From positions 164,385 to 228,384 of the forward strand of contig NZ_WPCU01000007.1 in assembly GCF_009742705.1 (NCBI RefSeq): 64,000 nt of DNA. Reading direction: 5' to 3'. The notes under the pieces were generated by a model that saw only the letters and a program-made list of their open reading frames with translations, searched no databases and had not been told where the DNA came from. Origin of the DNA: Auraticoccus cholistanensis. Lineage in GTDB: Bacteria; Actinomycetota; Actinomycetes; Propionibacteriales; Propionibacteriaceae. Below are positions 26,358-35,473 of the stretch, piece after piece. Made by a program: the position numbers and the translations under genes. Each line of letters opens with the position of its first letter. Positions within the stretch are counted from its first letter, which is position 1.

Positions 26358-27995
26358 TCAGAGCTCGTCCTCCAGCGCCATCGTCTCGGCGACCTGGCGG
26401 GCGGGGGACTGGCGGACCACGTCGATGGGGTTGTCCTCGACCAGGTGCAGCGTGGGGTCGCGGTCCTCCACCACGAACCGGGCCCGGGTGAAGGCCTGGG
26501 CGCCGCGCTCGCGCACCTGCGGCAGGCAGCGGAAGCTGACGTCCATCGCGTCGGGGGTGATGACGGTCGAGACGTAGCCGCGCAGCGCGTTCTGGAACTT
26601 GATGTGGGGGTTCCAGGCCTGCCACGGGTAGCTGCCGATGGCCGAGTCGCTGCCGTCGCCACCGGAGGTGATCGAGGAGGTGACGAGCTCGGTGCCGACG
26701 CTGCGCCCGGTCGGGTCGTCGTAGTCGGCCTTGAGCTCGTTGGCCCAGTGGGTGTGCACGTCACCGGTGAGCACGACCGGGTTGCGGACGCCGGCCTCGA
26801 TCCAGCCGTCGGTGATCCGCTGGCGTGAGGCGGTGTAGCCGTCCCAGCCGTCCATCGAGACCGTCTTGGACGGCCCCTGCTCGCGGTCGCGCTCGGCGAA
26901 GAACACCTGCTGGCCGAGCAGGTCCCAGCGGGCCCGGGAGCGGGAGAAGCCGTCGAGCAGCCACGCCTCCTGCGCCGTGCCGGTGATGGTGCGACGGGCG
27001 GAGCCGGCCTCGGTGCAGTCGGTGTCCCAGCCGTCGCCGCAGGCCTGGTTGGACCGGTACTGGCGGGTGTCCATCATGTGGAAGGTGGCCAGCTTCCCCC
27101 ACTGCAGGCGCCGGTAGAGCTGCATGTCGTACCCCTTGGGGGCCGACGACCGGCGCAGCGGCATGTTCTCGTAGTAGGCCCGGAAGGCGGCCTCCCGGCG
27201 GGCCAGGAAGCCGGGCCGCTCGGCCTCGTTCTCGGGGATCGAGTCGGCCCAGTTGTTGTCCAGCTCGTGGTCGTCCCAGGTGACCAGCCACGGCGCCGCG
27301 GCGTGGGCGGCCTGCAGGTCGGGGTCGGTCTTGTACTGGGCGTGGCGCTGCCGGTAGCCGGCCAGCGTGGTGGTCTCGGGGCCCTCGTGGGTGCGGACGG
27401 TGCCGGAGGCGGCGCCCGCGTACTCGTACTGGTAGTCGCCCAGGTGCACGACCAGGTCGGGACGCTCGTCGGCGAGGCGCCGGTAGGCGGAGAAGTAGCC
27501 CTGCTCCCAGTGGGCGCAGGAGGCGAACGCCATGGTCAGCGAGGACGGCATGTCGTTGCGCGCCGGGGCGGTGCGGGTCCGGCCGGTGGGGGAGACGTGG
27601 CGGCCGAGGCGGAAGCGGTACCAGTACTGCCGGCCCGGACGCAGCCCCCGCGCCTCGACGTGGACCGCGTGCCCGTGCTGCGGGCGGGCGGTGGCCCGGC
27701 CGCGGGCGACGACCTTGGTGAAGCGGCGGTCCGAGGCCACCTCCCAGCGCAGCTCGTGGCTGGCCTGGGACATGCCGCCCCGGCCGTCGGCGGCCAGCGG
27801 GTCGGTGGCCAGCCGGGTCCACAGGATGACGCTCTCGGGCCACGGGTCGCCGGAGGCGACGCCGAGGGTGAACGGGTCGGTCTGGGGGACCGGCGAGGCG
27901 AGGGCGGCGGTCGGGGCGATCAGGGGCGTGGCGGCGGCAGCGGTGCCGACCAGCCCGGCGGTGAGCAGGGTCCTTCTGGAGGGGGTGAGTTCCAT
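26358..27995 (-). CDS. phoD: PhoD-like alkaline phosphatase/phosphodiesterase, exported
   Basis: 545 residues. The N-terminus carries a twin-arginine type signal (SRRTLLTAGLVGTAAAATP), so export is likely. The PhoD N-domain (FTLGVASGDPWPESVILWTRL) is followed by the metal-binding phosphoesterase part with FASCAHWEQG, VVHLGDYQYEY, TWDDHELDNNW and LTGDVHTHW. The enzyme uses Fe/Ca and releases phosphate from phosphodiesters or wall teichoic acid. The ATG at 27995 is chosen because it places the RR motif near the start; a GTG 21 bases upstream is the alternative. Phosphate-regulated expression is usual but no PHO box was identified. Confidence 0.93.
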   Translation of the reverse strand: MELTPSRRTLLTAGLVGTAAAATPLIAPTAALASPVPQTDPFTLGVASGDPWPESVILWTRLATDPLAADGRGGMSQASHELRWEVASDRRFTKVVARGRATARPQHGHAVHVEARGLRPGRQYWYRFRLGRHVSPTGRTRTAPARNDMPSSLTMAFASCAHWEQGYFSAYRRLADERPDLVVHLGDYQYEYAGAASGTVRTHEGPETTTLAGYRQRHAQYKTDPDLQAAHAAAPWLVTWDDHELDNNWADSIPENEAERPGFLARREAAFRAYYENMPLRRSSAPKGYDMQLYRRLQWGKLATFHMMDTRQYRSNQACGDGWDTDCTEAGSARRTITGTAQEAWLLDGFSRSRARWDLLGQQVFFAERDREQGPSKTVSMDGWDGYTASRQRITDGWIEAGVRNPVVLTGDVHTHWANELKADYDDPTGRSVGTELVTSSITSGGDGSDSAIGSYPWQAWNPHIKFQNALRGYVSTVITPDAMDVSFRCLPQVRERGAQAFTRARFVVEDRDPTLHLVEDNPIDVVRQSPARQVAETMALEDEL

Positions 27996-28123
27996 GGGCC
28001 CGACGTTGGTCGCCACGGGCTACGAGCCGCGCACACCCAGGTGACACCTCCGCGAACACCACACATCAGGTAGGGAGCCGTCGGGTCGAGCGGCACCGGG
28101 TAGGGCACCGGTGCCGGCGCTAC

Positions 28124-28822
28124 TCAGCCGGGCACGACGACCCGCTCGTCGGCGACGACGCGGGCCAGCGCGGCCTCGTCCTCGCCCTCGACCACCACGG
28201 CCGAGCCGCCGCCCAGCAGCGGGGCGACCAGGGCGTCGCGCACCGTCGGCCAGGGCTCGCCGGGGCGGACCAGCCGTCGTCCGGGGTCGCCGGCCGTGGC
28301 GGCCAGCGCCGCCTGGTCCAGCTGCCGTCCCGGCTCCACCCAGGCGGGCAGGTCCGGGGTGGGCGGCACCCCCGCGTACTGGTCGGGCTGGCTGCGGACG
28401 TCCACCGCCCAGTCGACCCAGCCGGCCGGCAGCGGCTGGCTGAAGCCGAGCCCCAGCGGGTGCAGCGAGCAGGCCAGCACCGTCTGCGGCCACTCCGCCG
28501 GCTGCTCCAGCGCCTCGGGACCCACCACGACCACCCGGGCGTCCTCGGCGGGGGCCACGTGGCACCCGGTGCTCCACAGCGCCATCACCCACACCAGGCT
28601 CATCCAGTGCCCCGGGTGCTCGTCCAGCACGGGCAGCGCGACCGCGTCGCCGGCGTCGAGCTCCAGCTCCTCGACGCAGTAGCTGCTCGCCTTGGCCACC
28701 CAGTTGGCGAAGGTGGTGGCCGACAGCTCGGTCCGCGAGCCGGTGCCGAGGTCGTAGTGGGTGATGAGCGGGCTGCCCCCGTCACGGCGGACGCGCTGCC
28801 TCAGGTGCTCCTCGATCAGCAT
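28124..28822 (-). CDS. TIGR03089 family protein
   Basis: 232 residues. The sequence LDAGDAVALPVLDEHPGHWMSLVWVMALWSTG split across residues 56-88 resembles the N-terminal part of acyl-adenylating enzymes, and the overall size fits TIGR03089, an actinobacterial family of unknown function that lies next to LCP genes in mycobacteria. It is too short to be a full adenylating enzyme. The ATG at 28822 lies 6 bases after TAGGCT, supporting it over the GTG just before it. Confidence 0.85.
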   Translation of the reverse strand: MLIEEHLRQRVRRDGGSPLITHYDLGTGSRTELSATTFANWVAKASSYCVEELELDAGDAVALPVLDEHPGHWMSLVWVMALWSTGCHVAPAEDARVVVVGPEALEQPAEWPQTVLACSLHPLGLGFSQPLPAGWVDWAVDVRSQPDQYAGVPPTPDLPAWVEPGRQLDQAALAATAGDPGRRLVRPGEPWPTVRDALVAPLLGGGSAVVVEGEDEAALARVVADERVVVPG

Positions 28823-28925
28823 CACCCCAGCCTAGGACCGGGCGGCGTGCGGCCACCTCGTCGTGGTCGGCCCCGGTGCGCCGATGAGCCCGCGCGGCGG
28901 GCCGGGCGCTAGTACGGTGACCGCC

Positions 28926-29999
28926 ATGCGCTCTGTGGTCATCATGGCCGGCGGGTCGGGCAAGCGGCTGTGGCCGCTGTCGCGCCGGGACACCCCGAAG
29001 CAGCTGCTGCCCCTGCTGGGGGAGCAGAGCCTGCTGCGGGTCGCCTTCGACCGGGTCCGCCAGGCCGTGCCCGACGAGCGCGTCTTCGTCTGCACCGGTG
29101 CTGAGTGGGTCGACGTGGTGGCCAAGGAGCTGCCGGAGCTGCCGGTGGCCAACATCCTCGGCGAGCCCAGCGGGCGCGACTCGCTCAACGCGGTGGCCTG
29201 GCCGGCCGCGGTGCTGGCCCACGAGGACCCCGACGCGGTGGTGGCCATGGTCACCGCCGACCACCTGATCGAGCCGGTGGACAGCTTCGTGGAGGCGCTG
29301 CTGGAGGCGTTCGCGGTGGCGGAGGCCGAGCCCGACGCGCTGGTCACCTTCGGTGTCCCGCCGACCAGCCCGCACACCGGGTACGGCTACCTGCACCGCG
29401 GCGAGCCGGTGCCCGGCCGCGAGGACGTGTTCACGGTCCGGGAGTTCAAGGAGAAGCCGGACGCCGAGACGGCGGCGGCCTACCTGGCCTCGGGGGAGTA
29501 CTGGTGGAACTCGGGCATGTTCGTGTGGCGGGCCGCGACGCTGCTGCGACAGCTCGAGGTGCTGCAGCCCGACTGCCACCGCATCGTCACCACGCTGGCC
29601 CGCGAGCCCGGGCGGCTGGAGGAGCTCTACCCGCAGCTGCCCCGCACGTCGGTGGACTACGCGGTGATGGAGCCGGTGTCCCAGGGCCGAGCCAGCGGCC
29701 GCGTGCTGGTGGTGAAGCTGCCGATCAGCTGGCACGACGTCGGCGGCTACGCCTCGCTGCTCGACCGGCTCGAGCGCGACGCCTCCGGCAACGCCGTCCG
29801 CGGCCTCAGCGTGCAGGTGGACGGACGCAACAACCTGGTGATCAACGACCAGGCCGAGCACCTGGTGGCCACCATCGGCGTCAGCGACATGATCATCGTG
29901 GCCACCCGGGCCATCACGCTCGTCTGCCCGCTGGGGGAGTCGGAGCGGGTCAAGGAGCTGGTGGCGGCGGTGACCGACTCCGACGGCCGGTACGCCTGA
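28926..29999 (+). CDS. manC: Mannose-1-phosphate guanylyltransferase (GDP-mannose pyrophosphorylase)
   Basis: 357 residues. The nucleotide-binding start VVIMAGGSGKRLWPLSR, the catalytic MVTADHLIEP, GYGYLHRGEP, FKEKPDAETA and WNSGMFVWRA motifs, and ISWHDVGGYAS identify the GDP-mannose type. It makes GDP-mannose from mannose-1-phosphate and GTP. There is no C-terminal isomerase cupin, so it is single-function; the mutase and isomerase are encoded at 43820 and 45451. The ATG has TACGGT 7 bases upstream (leaderless). Confidence 0.94.
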   Translation: MRSVVIMAGGSGKRLWPLSRRDTPKQLLPLLGEQSLLRVAFDRVRQAVPDERVFVCTGAEWVDVVAKELPELPVANILGEPSGRDSLNAVAWPAAVLAHEDPDAVVAMVTADHLIEPVDSFVEALLEAFAVAEAEPDALVTFGVPPTSPHTGYGYLHRGEPVPGREDVFTVREFKEKPDAETAAAYLASGEYWWNSGMFVWRAATLLRQLEVLQPDCHRIVTTLAREPGRLEELYPQLPRTSVDYAVMEPVSQGRASGRVLVVKLPISWHDVGGYASLLDRLERDASGNAVRGLSVQVDGRNNLVINDQAEHLVATIGVSDMIIVATRAITLVCPLGESERVKELVAAVTDSDGRYA

Positions 30000-30021
30000 G
30001 ACGTGATCGGTGGTGGAGGCG

Positions 30022-30041
30022 GCTACGTCGGGCGACGTAGC
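30022..30041 (+). terminator. Hairpin terminator after manC
   Basis: GCTACGTCG and its exact complement CGACGTAGC are separated by two bases, 22 bases after the manC stop. A second weaker GC hairpin follows. No T-run is present. Confidence 0.55.
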
Positions 30042-30123
30042 GCCGGTGTCGTCGCGGGGCTGACGACCCGCGAGCCCGCGCTCGGCAGGCTGGGGTGACC
30101 GACCGCCCCCTGAGGAGCCACCG

Positions 30124-30636
30124 ATGCCCGACCGCCGTCCACGCCGGCTCTCCCGCCCCGCCCACCGGGCCGTGCTGCTGGTGCACGTGGCCTCCGCCGG
30201 TTCCTGGCTCGGGCTCGACCTGGTCCTCGGCACCGCCGTGCTGACCCTGCTGTCGGGCCCGCCGACCGAGGCGACCGCCGCCGCGCTGGTGCTCGCCCGG
30301 CTGGTCGGCCCGCCGCTGCTGACGGTGGCGGTCACCACCCTGGCCAGCGGGCTGGTGCTCGGGCTGGGCACGCCGTGGGGTCTCGTGCGCCACGGCTGGG
30401 TGCTGGCCAAGCTGGTGATCACCGTGGTGCTGCTGGTGCTCGTCGTGGTGCTGCTGCTCCCCGCGCTGGGCGAGCTGTCCGCCGCGGCCGCCGCCAGCCT
30501 CGACAGCGGGGCCGCGCCCCCGGCGGTCGGCCAGCTGGTGTTCCCGCCGGTGGTCTCGACCACCGCCGTGCTGGGAGCGATGGCGCTGTCGGTGTTCAAG
30601 CCGTCGCGCCGCTCCCGGGCCCGCGTCCGCGGCTGA
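30124..30636 (+). CDS. Small integral membrane protein, DUF2269-like
   Basis: 170 residues with four hydrophobic segments (about 16-40, 50-75, 92-118, 138-158) and a basic C-terminal tail. The pattern AVLLVHVASAGSWLGLDLVLG at the first segment is typical of a group of actinobacterial membrane proteins related to DUF2269. Function unknown. GGAG precedes the ATG. Stands alone. Confidence 0.7.
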   Translation: MPDRRPRRLSRPAHRAVLLVHVASAGSWLGLDLVLGTAVLTLLSGPPTEATAAALVLARLVGPPLLTVAVTTLASGLVLGLGTPWGLVRHGWVLAKLVITVVLLVLVVVLLLPALGELSAAAAASLDSGAAPPAVGQLVFPPVVSTTAVLGAMALSVFKPSRRSRARVRG

Positions 30637-30674
30637 GCCGCTGGCAGGTGCCCGGCTCGGCGTGCGTCCCCAGT

Positions 30675-30734
30675 CGCACGGGAGCGCGCCGCACGGGAGC
30701 GTGCCGGACGGGAGCGTGTCGGAGGGGAGCTGAG
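30675..30734. repeat. 15-bp tandem repeat, about four units
   Basis: Units at 30675, 30690, 30705 and 30720 follow the pattern CGCACGGGAGCGYGC; the first two differ at one position, the third at three, and the fourth is degenerate. It lies in the 239-base gap before a small acidic gene. The rest of this gap contains GGGTAT at about 30736, which could be a stress-sigma -10, but no clear -35 is seen. Confidence 0.7.
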
Positions 30735-30875
30735 GGGGTATCAGCAGGACGCTGGCACACCCTCCCGGCGACGGGTCGACGAGGTGAGCCGCCGGGCGCC
30801 CGAGGACGGGCGCGGACACCGGTGACGTCGTCGCCCTCCACCGGCGGGAACACGCACGCGAACTGGGAGGACGAG

Positions 30876-31085
30876 ATGCAGACCACCATCGAACCGGACG
30901 ACACCGAGACCGTCGGCCGTCCGAGCGCGGAGTCGGAGGCGCCCGACGGCGGCGACGACGCCCCCGCCACCGGCGAGGGCGTCGAGGGCGAGGGCAACCG
31001 CGACTGGGGCACCGGTGACGAGAGCGGGACCGATCCGGGCGCCCAGGAGCCCTCGGACGCCGACTCGGCCGGGCCCACCGACTAG
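30876..31085 (+). CDS. Small acidic hypothetical protein
   Basis: 69 residues, very rich in Asp, Glu, Gly and Ser, with no hydrophobic core, so it is probably disordered. GGGAGG lies 6 bases before the ATG, which strongly supports translation. A membrane protein gene follows 66 bases later with its own ribosome site. I do not recognise the family; the composition resembles the protein at 20419. Confidence 0.6.
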   Translation: MQTTIEPDDTETVGRPSAESEAPDGGDDAPATGEGVEGEGNRDWGTGDESGTDPGAQEPSDADSAGPTD

Positions 31086-31151
31086 ACGTCTGCCGCCCGG
31101 GCCCGGCGCACCGCGCGCGGGTCCGGCGGCCCGGTCCACGAAGGAGTGCAG

Positions 31152-31814
31152 ATGAGCAACGCCATGAACCAGCCCGCAGACCCCGACCGCGGCGCCGACC
31201 GCACGGCCGAGGAGACGGTGGTGCAGCCGCGCCACACCGACGAGGACCTGCACGGCGGCTCGATCCGCCGCAGCGTCGTGGCGCGGGAGCAGGAGGAGTT
31301 CGGCGGCATGAAGTTCGGCGCCTGCTTCTTCGGGTGGGTCACCGCCACCGGGACCGCGGTGCTGCTGACCGCCCTGCTGGCCGCCGTCGGCGCGGGTGTC
31401 GGACTCAGCCGGCAGGTCGAGACCGCCCAGGCCACCCAGGACCCGGCCACCGTCGGGCTGATCGGCGGCATCGTGCTGCTGGTCATCATCCTGGTGTCGT
31501 ACTTCGCCGGCGGCTACGTCGCCGGGCGGATGGCCCGCTTCAACGGCGCCAAGCAGGGGCTCGGCGTCTGGTTGTGGGCGGTCATCATCGCCGTCGTGGT
31601 CGCCGTCCTCGGCTGGGTGGCCGGCAACCAGTTCGACGTGCTGGCCAACCTCAACGGCTTCCCGCGGATCCCCGTCAACGAGGGCGACCTGACCACCGGC
31701 GGCGTCATCACCGCGGTCCTGCTGGCGCTGGTGAGCCTGCTCGGTGCCGTGCTGGGCGGCCTCGCCGGGATGCGGTTCCACCGCAAGGTCGACCGGGCCG
31801 GTCTGGGACGCTGA
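31152..31814 (+). CDS. Actinobacterial membrane protein of unknown function
   Basis: 220 residues. A charged 55-residue N-terminus is followed by four hydrophobic segments (about 57-80, 98-122, 135-158, 182-205); the last ends MRFHRKVDR. AAGGAG sits 5 bases before the ATG at 31152 and rules out the GTG at 31146. The N-terminal region EEFGGMKFGACFFGW is seen in many actinobacterial proteins, but no function is known. It may be expressed with the small acidic protein upstream. Confidence 0.75.
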   Translation: MSNAMNQPADPDRGADRTAEETVVQPRHTDEDLHGGSIRRSVVAREQEEFGGMKFGACFFGWVTATGTAVLLTALLAAVGAGVGLSRQVETAQATQDPATVGLIGGIVLLVIILVSYFAGGYVAGRMARFNGAKQGLGVWLWAVIIAVVVAVLGWVAGNQFDVLANLNGFPRIPVNEGDLTTGGVITAVLLALVSLLGAVLGGLAGMRFHRKVDRAGLGR

Positions 31815-31835
31815 CCGGCCCGCGGCCCGGGCGGC

Positions 31836-33002
31836 CTAGAAGGCGTAGCGGATCCGCAGCCAGGGTGCGTGCTGCTCGACGATGCCCGTCAGCTCCCGGA
31901 CCGCGCGGCTCTTCAGCCCCACCCGGTAGCGGACGTTGTCGGCGCCGTTCTGCGACCGCTTCGCCTCCTGGATCTCCGGACGCCACAGCACCTCCTCGGC
32001 CTTGGGGTGCCAGCCCAGGTTGACCTCGTGCAGCCCGGCGTTGTGGGTCAGGAAGATGACCTCGGCCGCGGCCTGCGCCTTCGCCGCCTCGCCCAGGCTG
32101 TCGGAGAGGTGGTCGAGCAGGTCCGTCCAGTCCTGCTGCCAGCCGTCGCGGATCACCACCGGCGAGAAGTTGAGGTGCACCTCGTAGCCGGCGGCCACGA
32201 AGTCGTCGACCGCGCTGATGCGCTCCTCGACCGGGGACGTGCGCAGGTCGAGCAGGCGGGCGTCCTGCTCGGGCATCAGCGAGAACCGGATGCGGGTGCG
32301 TCCCTGCGGGTCGAGCTCGAGCAGCTGGCGGTTGACGTGCTTGGTGGCGAAGGAGGCCTTGGCCGTGGGCCACTGGCGGAACGCGGCGACCAGGTCGGCC
32401 ACGTTGTCGCTGATGGCGGCGTCGACCGAGCAGTCGCTGTTCTCGCCCAGGTCGTACACCCAGGCGTGCGGGTCGCACTGGTTGGGCGCCGGCTTCGGCC
32501 CCTGCTTGCGCACGTGGCGCCCGATGTGGGCGATGATCGCGTCGGTGTTGGTGAACACCGTGATGGGGTTGGCGTAGCCCTTGCGGCGGGGCACGTAGCA
32601 GTAGGCGCACGCCATCGCGCAGCCGTTGGACGTCGAGGGCGCGATCCAGTCCGCCGAGCGGCCGTTGGGGCGCGTCTGCAGCGACTTCTTGACCCCCAGC
32701 ACGAGGTCCTCGGTCTTGACCCGGACCCAGCGGCTGATGTTGCCCTCGTTGCCGTGCAGCTGGGGGATCTGCCAGTGCGAGGCGACGTCGACCACCTCGG
32801 CGTCGGGGAAGCGGGCCAGCACCTGCTGGCCGCGCTCGGAGGCCGCGGCGGCGGGCTCGGCCCAGATGCGCCGCACCTGGAGCAGCTTCGGCACGCGCGC
32901 GCGGGCGGCCTCGTCGCTGCTGGCTGAGCTGCTGGCGGCGGAGCCGGTGGTGACGGGGGAGTCGGTGAGGAGGTCGGTGGAGAACAGGGAGGACTGCACC
33001 AC
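31836..33002 (-). CDS. Spore-photoproduct-lyase-like radical SAM protein
   Basis: 388 residues, GTG start. The radical SAM cluster motif is C128-x3-C132-x2-C135 (in CAMACAYCYVPRR), binding a 4Fe-4S cluster that cleaves S-adenosylmethionine. Later motifs FATKHVNRQLLELDP, RFSLMPEQDARLLDLRT and VHLNFSPVVI fit the spore photoproduct lyase family. The true lyase repairs UV-made thymine dimers in spore DNA; family members in non-Bacillus bacteria are of uncertain function. It is convergent with the membrane protein upstream and divergent from nfeD. Confidence 0.87.
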   Translation of the reverse strand: MVQSSLFSTDLLTDSPVTTGSAASSSASSDEAARARVPKLLQVRRIWAEPAAAASERGQQVLARFPDAEVVDVASHWQIPQLHGNEGNISRWVRVKTEDLVLGVKKSLQTRPNGRSADWIAPSTSNGCAMACAYCYVPRRKGYANPITVFTNTDAIIAHIGRHVRKQGPKPAPNQCDPHAWVYDLGENSDCSVDAAISDNVADLVAAFRQWPTAKASFATKHVNRQLLELDPQGRTRIRFSLMPEQDARLLDLRTSPVEERISAVDDFVAAGYEVHLNFSPVVIRDGWQQDWTDLLDHLSDSLGEAAKAQAAAEVIFLTHNAGLHEVNLGWHPKAEEVLWRPEIQEAKRSQNGADNVRYRVGLKSRAVRELTGIVEQHAPWLRIRYAF

Positions 33003-33121
33003 TCATGTCTACCCGGTGCCTCTGACAGAACCAGGCCGGGCAGAACCAGACGTCCCCGCGACGGAGCCGGGCCGCTGCGGGCCCTGGGTACCGTGGAGGC
33101 ACGACGAGGTGAGGAGGCGAG

Positions 33122-33592
33122 GTGGGGGACTGGCTGGCCGAGCACGCCTGGGCGATCTGGTTCAGCGCCGCGGTCCTGCTGGGGCTGGCCGAGCTGCTCT
33201 CGCTGGACCTCGTCCTGGTCATGCTCGCCGCCGGCGCGCTGGCGGGCGGGCTGGCCGCGCTCGCCCTGCCCGGTCTGTGGTGGCTGCACGTGCTGGTCGC
33301 CGCGGTGGTGGCCACCGCCACCCTCGGGCTGCTGCGTCCCACCCTGCTGGCCCGGGTCCGCAGCATGCCGGGCTACCGCTCGTCGGTGTCGGCGCTCGTC
33401 GGGCGTGCGGGCCGGGTGACCGAGCCGGTCGACGCGGTCTCGGGCGCGGTCAAGGTCGACGGGCAGATCTGGTCGGCACGGTCCTACGACGAGAGCATGC
33501 AGATCGGCGTGGGCACCGAGGTCGAGGTGTTCGAGCTGGACGGGACGGTGGTCGTGGTCTACCCGCGCCACCAGGCGATCGGAGAGAGCTGA
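33122..33592 (+). CDS. NfeD family membrane protein
   Basis: 156 residues, GTG start with GAGGAGG upstream. Membrane segments lie at about 8-50 and 55-75. The C-terminal OB-fold is shown by LVGRAGRVTEPVDAVSGAVKVDGQIWSARS and ends at VVVVYP. NfeD proteins act with SPFH proteins to organise membranes. The gene overlaps the next one by a single base, so the two are co-translated. Confidence 0.92.
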   Translation: MGDWLAEHAWAIWFSAAVLLGLAELLSLDLVLVMLAAGALAGGLAALALPGLWWLHVLVAAVVATATLGLLRPTLLARVRSMPGYRSSVSALVGRAGRVTEPVDAVSGAVKVDGQIWSARSYDESMQIGVGTEVEVFELDGTVVVVYPRHQAIGES

Positions 33593-34776
33593 TGGGGTAC
33601 GTCCTCGGGATCCTGGTGCTGGTGCTGCTGGCCGCGGTGCTGGTCATGTCGGTGCGGATCGTGCGCCAGCAACGGGTGGCGATCGTCGAGCGGCTGGGCA
33701 AGTTCCACCGTCAGCTCGACCCCGGTCCGCACCTGGTGATCCCGTTCATCGACCGGGTCACCGAGACCCTCGACATGCGCGAGCAGGTCGTGCCCTTCCC
33801 GCCGCAGGGGGTGATCACCGAGGACAACCTGATGGTCTCGATCGACTCGGTCATCTACTTCCAGGTGATCGACCCGGTGCGGGCGAACTACGAGGCCCAG
33901 GACTACACCGCGGCGATCGAGCAGCTGACCCAGACGACGCTGCGCAACATCATCGGCGGGCTCGACCTGGAGCAGACGCTGACCAGCCGCGAGGAGATCA
34001 ACGGCAAGCTGCGGGTGGTCCTCGACGAGGCCACCGGCAAGTGGGGCATCAAGGTCAACCGCGTCGAGCTCCGCTCGATCGAGCCGCCGGCCACCATCCG
34101 CGACGCCATGGAGAAGGGCGCCCGGGCCGAGCGCGACAAGCGGGCCCAGATCCTGCTGGCCGAGGGCCAGCGCCAGTCCCAGATCCTGTCCGCCGGCGGT
34201 GACCGCGAGTCCGCCATCCTCCGCGCGCAGGGTGAGCGGGAGTCCCAGGTGCTGCGGGCCCAGGCCGAGCGACAGGCCCAGATGCTGCGCGCCGAGGGCG
34301 AGGCGCAGGCCATCACCACCGTCTTCAACGCCATCCACGCCGGACAGCCGGACCAGTCGCTGCTGGCCTACCAGTACCTGCAGATGCTGCCCGAGATCGC
34401 CAAGGGGGACGCCAACAAGGTGTGGGTGATCCCCAGCGAGGTGACGAAGGCGCTCGAGGGGCTGGGTGGTGCGCTCGGTGCCTCCGACGGCGACGCCGGC
34501 GAGCGGTTCCGTGCGGCCGTGGGCGACTTCCGGCCGCCGCCCAAGGTGGACGTGATGGCCGAGATCGCCCAGCAGAAGGCCCAGGACGAGGCCGAGAGCA
34601 CCGCGACCGTGGAGAAGGCCGTGGCCGAGGCGAGGGCCCTGGAGCAGCAGCCGGTGCCCCGGCGCTCCTCCGCGGGCACCGGACCGGCCCAGGTCGGCAC
34701 CGGCGAGGACGCGCGCGGCCCCGCGCACCCGTTCGCCGCGCCGGCCGACCGGCAGCAGCAGACGCCGCAGGACTGA
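33592..34776 (+). CDS. SPFH domain protein (stomatin/prohibitin/flotillin family)
   Basis: 394 residues. One N-terminal membrane segment (about 3-22) anchors an SPFH/Band 7 domain (about 25-190: RQQRVAIVERLGKFHRQLDPG, VVPFPPQGVITEDNLMVSIDS, TLRNIIGGLDLEQTLTSRE). An Ala/Glu/Gln-rich coiled coil (about 185-250) carries repeated AQxERxAQ units, and a Pro-rich tail follows. It probably oligomerises into membrane microdomains with the NfeD partner encoded immediately upstream. Confidence 0.93.
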   Translation: MGYVLGILVLVLLAAVLVMSVRIVRQQRVAIVERLGKFHRQLDPGPHLVIPFIDRVTETLDMREQVVPFPPQGVITEDNLMVSIDSVIYFQVIDPVRANYEAQDYTAAIEQLTQTTLRNIIGGLDLEQTLTSREEINGKLRVVLDEATGKWGIKVNRVELRSIEPPATIRDAMEKGARAERDKRAQILLAEGQRQSQILSAGGDRESAILRAQGERESQVLRAQAERQAQMLRAEGEAQAITTVFNAIHAGQPDQSLLAYQYLQMLPEIAKGDANKVWVIPSEVTKALEGLGGALGASDGDAGERFRAAVGDFRPPPKVDVMAEIAQQKAQDEAESTATVEKAVAEARALEQQPVPRRSSAGTGPAQVGTGEDARGPAHPFAAPADRQQQTPQD

Positions 34777-34816
34777 GCCCGCCCCTGGCCGGTGCGCGGA
34801 CCTCTACCGTGGTCGC

Positions 34817-35466
34817 GTGCCGCTGCTGATGGTCGACCTCGACAACACCCTCGTCGACCGGGACGGCGCCTTCCGCCGCTGGGCCGCCGCCTTCGTGACC
34901 GCCCACCGGGGGTCGCGCGACGACCTGACCTGGCTGGTGGCCGCGGACCGCGACGGCTACGAACCGCGCGAGCGGCTGGCCGCGAGGATCGGCGACCGGT
35001 TCCCGGGGGCCGACCCCGGCGAGGTCCTGCAGCAGCTCCACGCCGGGATGGTCGAGCAGATCCGGCTGGAGCCGTCCGTCCCCCGGGCGCTGGTCCTGGC
35101 ACGCTCCGCCGGCTGGTCGTCGGTCGTGGTGACCAACGGCACGGTCGCCCAGCAGGAGCGGAAGCTGCGCCACACCGGCCTGGACGCCCTGGTCGACGGC
35201 TGGGTCGTCTCCGAGGGGCCGGGATCCGCAAGCCGGACCCGCGGATCTTCACCGCCGCGCTCGCGGTCGGCGGGCACGAGGCGGGCGAGGCCTGGATGGT
35301 CGGCGACTCGGCCGACCACGACGTCCGTGGAGCCCGGGCCGTCGGAGCGCGCAGCGTCTGGTTGCACCGGGGCCGGTGCTGGCCCGCCGACGCCCCGCCG
35401 CCCGACCACGTCGCCGGCAGCTTCGCGGCTGCGGTCGAGCACGTCGTGGCCGCCGGCGCCCGCTGA
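34817..35466 (+). pseudogene. HAD family hydrolase interrupted by a one-base frameshift
   Basis: The first part (GTG 34817 to about 35215) has HAD motif I (VDLDNTLVD) and motif II (VVTNGT). The rest of the protein is in a different frame: motif III (IRKPDPRIF) and motif IV (MVGDSADHD) follow, to the stop at 35466. The switch falls at the four-G run 35215-35218; one extra G would restore a continuous sequence of about 216 residues reading EGAGIRKPDP. TACCGT lies 6 bases before the GTG. Either a real recent mutation, a sequencing or assembly error in the G run, or slippage. All active-site residues are otherwise intact, which favours error or a very recent event. Confidence 0.85.
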
Positions 35467-35473
35467 CGCCGTG

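Noticed and set aside
30675..30734. Possible CRISPR-like array
   Set aside because: Units are 15 bp, directly adjacent with no spacers, and there are no cas genes.
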